DNA from: Undaria pinnatifida
Taxonomy: Eukaryota; Sar; Phaeophyceae; Laminariales; Alariaceae
Reading direction: 5' to 3'
Assembly: GCA_012845835.1 (NCBI GenBank)
Contig: JABAKD010000006.1
Location: forward strand, 11,795,166 to 11,859,165
DNA: 64,000 nt
A program made the translations under genes and the position numbers. Shown piece by piece: positions 1 through 10,000 of this stretch. The notes beneath the pieces were generated by a model, which did not search any database, had not been told where the DNA came from, and worked only from the letters and a program-made list of their open reading frames with translations. The stretch's first letter is position 1. Each line of letters starts with the position of its first letter.

Positions 1-760
1 TGGGTGTGCGGCATTTTGTGATTTGACAGGCATTGCTGGGCTACGTTATATACGAGTACAGTCTGGTTTTTTGCTGCAGCACGCTGCTGTACGAGTGCAC
101 CTATTTTCAGGAGATTGATCGACGAGACACACGCACAGCGACACTGACCCGGCTCTGGTCCCATGTGCCGTGCTGCTGTTACTACCGCTGCTACATACAC
201 CTAGGTCCTGCTTCTTCTTCTGCTTGTGTGCTGCGCTGCTGCTGATTCTAACGCTGCCCCTGCTACGAGTGCAGCACCAATCGTGCGGGTCCCGACTTTT
301 TTTTCTCTGAAGACACTACTGGGTGTGCGGCACGTTGTGATTTGGCAGGCATTGCTGGGCTACGTTATATACGAGTACTTGTACTACAGCAGCAGTGTGA
401 TTTTCTCCATCCATGCTGATGATGGTGTTTTTTTTATTGAGATGCAGATTGTGAGCCTTCAACAATTCAACCGAAATAAAAGGGAGCGGTGTCTGTTATG
501 CTGCAGCATGCTCCTGTACGAGTAGTACCTATTTTCAGGAGGTTGATCGACGAGACACACGCACAGCGACGCTGACCCGGCTCTGGTCCCGTGTGCCGTG
601 CTGCTGCTGTTACTACCGCTGCTTCTACACCTTCTTCTGCTGTACGAGTAGCTATTTTCAGAGGTTGTTGGACGAGTTTTTCTTTCAGTTGTATTAAAAT
701 CTATGCTGCTGTACGAATACTTATTTTCAGGAGGTTGATCGACGACTAATTTTCTCTCTG
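1..760. repeat. Degenerate direct repeats
   Basis: Two kinds of unit recur. A segment beginning GGGTGTGCGGCA at position 2 recurs at 321. A segment reading TATTTTCAGGAG(A/G)TTGATCGACGA recurs near 107, 531, 652 and 722; the first two copies continue with about 45 further matching bases. Each copy of the second unit contains a pyrimidine-rich run ending in AG, so it resembles a 3' splice site plus exon edge, but no exon in this stretch could be identified. The ORFs here are short and rich in Cys and Tyr, and I do not treat them as genes. Confidence 0.7.
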
Positions 761-1085
761 AATACAGAACATGACAAACAGTGTAGATGTTCGTCTTAGC
801 TCGTAGACGGAGTAATAATAATAAAAAGCCCACAATACCGGGGATAATTACATTATTATTATTATTATTGCCCTCCGACAATATAGCGTAGATGCCTTTC
901 CGATATAAATCGAATATCCTTCCTTAAAGCAGCAGTAGCACCTAATATGAAGTCGAATGATCGCCCTATAATGCAGTGGTATCTTCCGCCAACCATTCGC
1001 CCATTTCCTTTCCCCACATCTTCTCCTTTTATCTACTATTCCCTTTCCCTATATATACCTGGTATGTTACAGCTGGGAGTCTACC
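761..1085. other. Probable 3' UTR and flank of the giant retrotransposon
   Basis: This non-coding stretch lies just past the stop codon of the minus-strand element. It holds an ATT microsatellite near 850-870 and AT-rich text. No poly(A), simple-repeat tail or target-site duplication could be recognised, so the 3' boundary of the element is not fixed. Confidence 0.4.
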
Positions 1086-4000
1086 TTAATCCTCATCAAC
1101 ATTGCCACCCCAGGCCAGTGGCCTTAGTCCTCCCGATTCTTCCTCCCTTCCCCTCGCGGCCTGACGATCCCTCAGAAATAGTCTATATCGATGAACTCTG
1201 CGCGAAATCGCGACCTGAGTGGTCACAGAGATGATTTGGAATAGTCGCTCCTTGCACACGCCTTTCCGCGCTAGGGACGATGCGTCCGTCCCTCCAACGA
1301 TGCTTGCCGCTACCTGATCTATCAGGTCGCTGCCTTCTTTACCGAGGCGCCCAAAGCTTTCCACCGCGAGGGTGGCGAGTTTGTAGCTGCGTTCGTCGAA
1401 GGACACCTGTCCCGGACGAGCGTAGTGGTTGCGCTTGCGCGCCTCGGAAGTGGAAGCCGCTGATCCGTTTCGATCCGCGCTTCCTGCCCGCATGTGGACC
1501 CCTGCTTGTGGGTCCGCATACGTCACGTCGAGGAGTATCGACTTGTCGCGATACTCCGGTGCCGTAGCATCTCTTAGTCCACCTGCCTCAATCACGATGT
1601 CCATTCGCAAATCCCTGTCTGCGTGGAACGGGGCTCCGCTTTCCACCTGGTGGCGGACGGACATGCTCTTAAGGGTGCGGGAGAGCGCGTGCACGAGGGG
1701 TTGGTGCTGGTTCACTTGCGCGCCCGCTCGATGACACAATCGCGCATGCCGCGTATTAACCTCCGCTTCACCGCAGCATGGGCATCTCGCCGCCAGGAAT
1801 TCTTCTATCCCCAGAAATCTCTTCCCCGCAGTCACGAACTCTGATGCAGGGATGGTTCTAGCTGAGTCTACAGGTCTCGCCCTTAGGAAGGCGGTAGCCC
1901 CTGATCCCGATTGACTCCGTTGCCGGGCCCTGGCCAAGTCTCGTGTCTCCTTCTCGCCTTGAGATTCGCTTGTGTCTCGCTGGGGCCTCGTCTCGGGGAG
2001 CTGGTCCAGCGAAGAGACGTACCTCTCATAACGTACTCGGTTTACCAGTTTACCCAGTCTATGCTGCGCTTTACTGGAGCTGATAGTTTCGGCGTCGTGT
2101 GCAGGCAACGCGTCTGTAATTGATCGCCCTGAGGCACCTTGTCCTCCTGCTCGGAATGCTCTGTCTCGCCAGCTTTCCGGTACGATGTTCGCCATGGCCT
2201 CCTCTGAAACCCCATGCACATCGCGCAGGTCCCTGATGCTGTTCCAGATGCGTCGCACGAGGTCAGAATCGGGCAGCTCCCTCCGGACTTTGTTCCCTAT
2301 TGCGCCGGATAGATCAGCAAGCACCTCTGGCACCGTCGCCACCAAGCTCCCAACGGATGCTGACATCCTCCGGGCTTCAGCCGACGACAGCCCAAACCCT
2401 CCGGCCCCCGTGGACAGGCTCGCCTGCGCCTGTTGATGGGGTTGCAGGGTCAACATGTTTGTCGGGCACCCGTCCACGAAGAACGATGATTCTTCTGCTG
2501 CCCCCGGGAGATCGAGCAATTTCTCCAACATCCACAAGGCGTTGCCATCTGCTTTTTTGCATGCAGCCAGCGATAGTTCTGGGTCCATCACGCGTTCAAG
2601 GTAGGAGGTCCGTTGAACCATGGAGCCGGTGGCAATCAGGTTGGCTGATTGCTTGTCCGGCATGCGCGACAACATCCGCGCAAGTTGCTCCGCTCCCCCG
2701 TTTCGGACTATCTCCATTGCGCTCTCCCTCACGTACTCATCTGTGCCGATGGGCACCCCCACCACCTGAACCCCACCACGTTCAGCGATGCTGACGCCAA
2801 TGCCTTCAAGAAGGGCGATTTGTTCCGGCGTAGGTACGTGCCCCTTTGGGGGCAGGGCAACCGTTTTGCTCGGGTTGATCGCAATTCCGATGTTGGACAG
2901 CTCACGCTGGAGAAAGGGTACCACTTCCACAGTATCGGGTGTGATTTCCATCATTCCGATGCTAATATCATCTAGGTAGGCGAATGCCTCTACACCTCTT
3001 GGCTCGAACTCCTCCCGTGTCCGCTTCAGCACCGGCAGGAGCGGCATGCAGAACAACGCTGGCCCCATAGCATCACCTTGTTGTACCCCGCTGGAGCAGT
3101 CGATCTTCCGCCTTTCTCCCGATTCCATCTGAAAAAACACGGGCGCAGACATCTCGCCGTAACATTTTGCCACGAACGGTGTAAGCGCCGGTACGCAAGT
3201 GGCTGCCTCCGCTAGCATAGCAGTCCGCTTCACTGTGTTGAATGCGTTGGAGCAATCGGTGAGGATCAGCCAGTTGTTTGCCTCGTGATGTATTCTTGCG
3301 CGTAGCGCTACCTGTTCCACCCCCCCTCGTACTCCGACTCCAAACTGTCTCGCTTCACGGTTGGCCTCCTCCAGCCGTGGTCGCCACTGCCGCATGGTTC
3401 CGGCCGCAATAAGCCGCCTCCACGTCATCCCCACGCACACGGGGCGGCATTTTTCACCCAGGGCAGTGAGGTTGGATTGCAAGAAGAGCTGCCAGAATTC
3501 AGGCGGGAAGGCGTTTGGATCATCGATAATTCTTCTCCAGAAGGCTTCGATGCCAGCTCCGAATTTTTCGCGCCCAAAACCAGTCCTGATTATTGACTGT
3601 AAGTGCGAGAATCGCAGACCGTCGCTTCCCGCGCCTGATAAGGCGTTGCGAGAATTGATTACCTCGAGGGCCACCTGTGGGTCGAACTCTTCCTCCGGGC
3701 GCCAGTTGGGTACACTCCCTTCCTCCTGGTCGGTGGAACTTGTTGCCACCGCTGCTGCTGCAGCTTCGGGGACGCAGGCCTGGTCCTCCTCCGGGAACTT
3801 TGCTTTTACGCGCTCCCACGTTTCGTCGTTCCCCGGCGCGCGCGGTTCCGCGAGAAGGCTGCGTGCTGCCACAGTCACCCCCCCTCGATGGCGGCATGCT
3901 GATGATGCCCTCTTAAACATATCAGCGTCCGTCTCTTCTCGGGCTTGACCGATTTGCCTCATAGATGTTCGACGGGTGTACTCCATTAACCACGGGAGCA

Positions 4001-7000
4001 AGAGGGTGAGGTCACCGCGTTCGGCAGACGCAAACCTCTCACGCCGTTTCATTCGGCCATCCTGCGAGTGTAGTAGAGCTGGGAGGATGTACCACAACTT
4101 GATTGACCTCAGCAGTGATTGCGGTGTCTCCGATTGTGTGGATTGACGGTGCTCTCCCAAGGCGTGATTGAGGAGGCCAAGCACATGGGTGATAAGCTTG
4201 GCGTGGGCAGTAGCCAGCCTCGGCTGCACTTTGACAACAGTGGCGAAGCGTTGTTGGAGGTCCTCAAGGGAGACATCATCGAGCGGTCCCGCAATTCCCA
4301 ATGTGTTTTGGTCCCACGGATAGCAGAGGCCATCCCGGCGCTCTTCCTCGCCATCGTCAGGTCTCCCCCCGAGTCCCGCTGCCGTCACGCGTAGTCCAGG
4401 GTCGGCCTGGACTGCCGCTTCTATTGTCTCTCGTCTTCCATGGCGGACTGTGCATCCCCTTGCTCCGCAGAGAAACGACGCCTGCGCCCCGCCTCGTCTG
4501 ACCGCATTCACCACGCACCGCGCATGCATTGCATGTTGACGTCCACAGGGCAACCCCACCACTCGGTGTCCCCGAGCAATAGTTGATCTACAGCCCCCAC
4601 AGCTCGTACCGCTGTGGTCGTCTGCAATGAAAGCGCGAAGATGCGTTACGCTCCCTGGTGCTGACCCTCCTCCCTCTCCGTCCCCGCCTTCTCTCTCTCC
4701 ACCGCCAACCCTTCCTTCGGCAGGGGCCGAGGGAACCTCGCCGTTTCCATGTCGAGGGATTCGCCCCCGGTTCGTGGTGCCTCCTCTCCCAGTTCTCGTC
4801 GCTCGTGTTCCTCTTCCGGATCCGCGCGGTCGACCTCGTCTGCCTCTTGTGCTTCTCCCACCCTCCACTGCACCAGTGGAAATAGACGCAGTCGCTCTCG
4901 ATGTTGCTGGGGTGTCGCTGGGCTGTGATGGGGGCGCGCGCGAGTGTCCCGGCGCCATCGCCTCCCTGTTTTCGGCAGTTCGGGAGTTTCTCGTGGTAAC
5001 AGGTACAGCACCTCCTGGATCCGTCTGCTCCCTCCCCCCCGGGTCACCTTCTAACGCTAGAGTTGCACCATCCGGTGGTGCCACGCCCGCTGCTGAAGGG
5101 TCGCTCTCCCGTGCCGGGCCCGTTCCTTCCGCCGTGCCCCTCACCGCCGCTGGGGTGGCGCTGGGCTGACTCAGGGGGGGGGGCAAGGGTCCCGCCGCCG
5201 TGACATCCTCTTGTTCGGCCATGAGGGTGTTCTCCACGGTTGCATAAGAAGCGGCGCCTCCTGGCTCCGCCTGCCCCCTTACCCTCCAATCACCTTCAGA
5301 CGCCGGGGCTGCTCCTTCCGGTTGTGTTACTCCCACTGCTAATGAGTCACTCTCCAGCACCGGGTCTGTTCCTTCCGATGTTACGTCCGCTGCCGTCGGG
5401 GAGGGAGGCAGCTCGTACCCTGCCTCAAACCCGTTTTGGGACCCGACGGTCCACGCTGCCGTCGGGAACGGAGGAAGCGCCTCCCCCTCTTCTAACGCAT
5501 TTCGCACCCCGAGGGTCCACCTCGTTAGGCGGTCCTCCCACGTCGAATCGAGGCCCGCCAAGAACTCTTGGACATGAGGCAGGATGTAGATCCTTCGGTT
5601 CGGGAGTCGGAGTACAGTATTCTGTGGGCGGATGCCGTACGCGGCGAAGATCTCGCGGTAGTGACCGGCTGCCGCTCTCCATTCTCTCGGTCGGGGGAAG
5701 TCAAGGTAGGCGCCTTGGGGCAGGCCAAGAGCATCTGCGAACAGGGTGCACAACAGGAACGAGGAGGTTGGGCTACGCCCGTGGGTCCTCACCATCCCCT
5801 CAAAAGTATCGTGGGAACCAGTCGTGACGTAACTAGCTGGGTCCAACCGGGGGCCGTCCTCCTCCAAGAGCTCAGCGAACTGCAGGGCTCCCGCTACTGC
5901 CGGCCACCTTCCCCCCGGGCGTGGCCTTGGAAGGTCCTCAGCCAGCTCAGCCGGATGAAGAGGCCGATTTCTTGCCGGCCATTCCGAGCGACACGCGACG
6001 CATGGTTGTGGGTCTGTATGCCCACTCGCGAGGCATTCCGCACGGTCTAGCATGCAGCGGGCATGTACTTGTTCTCCGTGGGGACACGGAATAACTGCCC
6101 ATAAAGAGTCCACCGCCGAATCCCCAGTAGGCTCCTCTAGTGCCCACCCGCAGTAGGCGCAGGGAGATGCACCCCTGCTTCCCGTGGCATGACGCCTCTC
6201 TGCTGCACTTCTACCAGCGCCTCCTTGTTCAGTTGGTCCCGTGTGTAAAGGGTCGTTCTCCGGCGGCCGGTCCGTTCTCTCCGGTGTCGCTGCCATCGCT
6301 GTTGAGAAGGAAGGAAGAGCATCACCCGCTTCCAGCGCGCTTCGGACCCCGAGCGTCCACCTCGTTAGTTGCTCTTCGCATTCGGCGTCGAGACCTACTA
6401 GATATTGTAGGACGTGAGGTGCGATGTAGAGTCTTTGATTTTGAAGTCGGAGTAGGATATCCTGCGGATGGATGGCGTACGCAGTGAACAGCGTACGGTA
6501 TCGGCCTGCCGCCATTTCCCATTCCCTCGGTCGGGGAAAATCAAGGTATGCCCCTTGAGGCAGGTCCAGCGCATCGCAAAATAGGGAGCATAGCAAGAAC
6601 GAGGAGGTTGAGCTCCTTCCGTGTGCATGTAACATGAGCTCGAACGTACCGTAAATGCCAGTCGTCACATAGTTGGCTGACTCCAGTCCGGATATGTGCC
6701 GCTGAACGCGGGTGGCGAACTGCAGGGCACCTCTCACCGCCCCCCACCTTCCCTCATGACCGTCCATGGATATCCCTCTTGCCAGCTCCGCCGGATGGGG
6801 AGGTCGGCTTCCTCCCGGCCACGCCGAGCGACACGCGACGCAGGGCCTAGGATCCTCAAGTCCTCTCGCGAGGTTTTCCGCGCGGTCCAGCATACAGCGG
6901 GTGTGCACAAAGCCTCCATGGGCGCACGGAACGGGTACTCGAGCGTCGTCTTCCCCCGACTCCCCACTAGAGTTATCGAGAGGCCAACCGCAGTACGTGC

Positions 7001-10000
7001 ACCAAAATTCCTCGGACTCCTCCAATCCCCCTTCAACGTCTTGACCCCCTTCACCCTGACTCGCGGCCTCCTCTACACCCGATGTTAGTGATCGCCACAA
7101 TATCTCCAACTGTCGTTGTTGGTGAGCGCCATCCGGGGTCGTACGGTCGTATCTCATATGGATTCTGGGCACTATTGCCGTGAGTCGGAACGTTCTCCGA
7201 CGCGACACTCCTGTCCCGTCTCGGATAGCTACCCCAAATCGGTCGTCCCCCCTGCCGTCTGCTCCTGCTGCACTTTCAACGGCACACCTCCTGTGGACGA
7301 GCCAGCCACCAAAAGCGAACCTCTGGTCATCCTCCAAGTGCCTGCCACAGACCCCACACGGCGCTTGCACATGTTGCTGGGGGATCGTGCCCCGCCATTC
7401 TCCGTGGTGGTCCTCCTCATCTCGCTCTGCGAGATTCCGCGATAAGTCCACCACTTCCGGGGTAATGTGCGCTCTTCTCCGGAGGCGCTGCTCAGCTGCA
7501 GTTACTCTGGCTCTGATCTCGTGTTCTTCCGTCGTGTCCACCGACCTGCCAAGGGCCCGAATCTGTTGGAGGAGGGGGTGTAGATCGACCTCTTGATGCT
7601 CCTCGTGCAGAGCCGGGTTCGGGCACGTGACTAGGTGTACCCCTCCGAAAGTCCTAGCCCGGGGGATTGCGTCCTCGCAAAAGCCTAAAGCACAACGGCG
7701 GTGTGCGTCGCACGAACAGGACACTTGTACGCAATTAGTCTCCTCAACCAAACCATGACAAACGCTGCATATCGCTCGCCGCCTCCTGCCTTCTCTTGCG
7801 GCCCTTGTTGTCAGCCTTGCTTCCCCGTCAGCTGGCATATCTTGCCGCGCAACCGTCAACACCTCCACCATGACCTCATTGCTGTGCTGGCGGAGCGCCA
7901 TCCCGTCGGCCTCGTTGACTGTTACGGTCGCCCGACATGCCGGACACCGTAGATCGGCCTCCGTTCTGACTCGGAGTGCAGCGTAGCACGGAAGGTGCAA
8001 TCGATGGGAGCAGCTCTCTAAATATACCAAAGGAGAGGACAATGCCTCATAGCATACACAGCAGCTTTCCGGGGGTTCCTCCCGGAGCTGGTTTTCTGTA
8101 ATCGTCGGCGATGGTGTCCGTGGCGGAGAAGGAGGTCGTTCGGGCATCGGTACGGGTGCCGAACCCCTTCCCTCCGCCGTCCGTGTAGGCGTCGTCCGTG
8201 ACGGCCTTGGCGATGCTGCCTCTGCCGTCCTGACCACTGTCTGCAATGGCGTTTCGAGCGCAGGGACCACACTCGATGTCAAGATAGGTGTCGCCGTCGA
8301 GGAATGGCCAGTTGTGGGCAGCTGCGGCGGCGGCGACAATGGCGGTGACGGACTTGGCGATGACGTTGTGGGTGGCCTGGAAGATGGAGAGGTAGCTAAC
8401 GGCAGTTGCGGTGTCGTCGGAGGGGTCGAGGCGAGCACCGATATCGCTAGGGAGGGGTGTGTCGACGATTGAGACTCCCCCCTTGATGCAGGCTGAGGTG
8501 GGCGTGACTCGAAGATTGGTGCCTGTGCAGAACCTGATGTCTGGGGTGGCGTCTCTCCTATTAGCGGCGCACCTTCTATGACAGGTGTGCTTGAACCCCC
8601 AAGTGGAAACGGTGGATCTCCCGTTAGCGGCGCACTTTCTATGACGGGTGTGCTAGAATCCTCAAGTGTAAGTGGTGTAGTTAGGGGTGGTACCAATTCC
8701 GTTGTCGGCGGCTGTGATGCACCAGGCGTGTCCGGAGGTTGTTCCGACAACGACTGTGCTGGTTGGGAGTGTGTTGCCGATGACTCCATCTGTGCTATCG
8801 TTGGCTGGTGAGGCGACACTCCGCGGAATAGCCCAGTGAGAAGCTGCCTCCCCCTTCCCCCGTCCGATGATCGCGCGCTGATGGTAGCAGCTAAACGGGT
8901 GCGCGCCCTCGTCCTGGAGGAGATGAGGCCCTCCGCCGGTGTACTGTTCGTGGCCCGTCGCCTTTCACCTGCGGCCGTTCCCGGAGATGTGGACAATCCT
9001 AGTCGCGGCGTTGCCCCGTCGGCACCTCTTTCCGGTGTGTTACCACTGTTGGGTTGGCGGTCACCTCTTCCCGTCCCTGCCCTACGTCTCTCCCTACGGG
9101 ACGGATTATCCTCTCGCGGTGTACTCCCTTGAACAGGGTCAACTTCCATCTGATCGATGCTTTCTTGACGTCGCCCCCCACATGTTTCTCTCTCGTCGGG
9201 GGCGGGGGGGGGCGTTCTTGAGACCCGGGAACCTGCTGTCGCGCCCGGTGGTAGCGGAGGAGAAGATCCAGACCCTATTCCATCATGAGCTCCGCCACCG
9301 CCGAGCGTCATCCGACACTCCTGCGGACTGCTAAGAATTGTTTGGCCCCGCAAGGGCCTCATGCCGACAGGGCTTCCGCCGGCAAGACGAGCGTCTTGAG
9401 GCGTCGCTCTGGAGTGCCGGAAGGTCGGTGCTGTGCCTAATGGCCGAGGGTGGGGAGACATGACCTCACTCTGATTGCCGCCGCCTGTGAAGGTCGCGTG
9501 GCACCCCTGCTGACTGCGCGTAGGCGTAGGCTCTCTAGTATCCCCCCTCCGGAAGGAAATACTTATAGCGCATCGAGCTTCTTGATACCTGTTGTGACTT
9601 GAGTCCCGAGAGCCCGGTGTCGCGCCCGGTGGCATGGGGGGGGGATTGTTTGCTCTCCTACTAGTCCTCGTAGATGTTCCCGCCCCTGAAAGACCCCCCC
9701 GAACAAAGATGTTCGCTTCACTACGTGCATCCTGGGAACAGAAACTCGAGTCACGAAACCTTAGTGCCGTGTCCGATGGCATACTATGGACACTGTCGCT
9801 GGAAGGGAAAGCCTGATATCTCTGCTGGGTCCTCTCAGGTGTGGACCCGCATAGAATCCTCGGCTGAGCGGAGTTTCCGGCTGCACGACGGACATTTTGA
9901 GGTGCGGGAACTGCTTCATTCAATAACAGAGAGGAGTGGGAGGGTCCATTGCTCGTCCTTCTGCTTTCCGTGGGCGCTACCTCGCCTCCTCGACCTCTCC

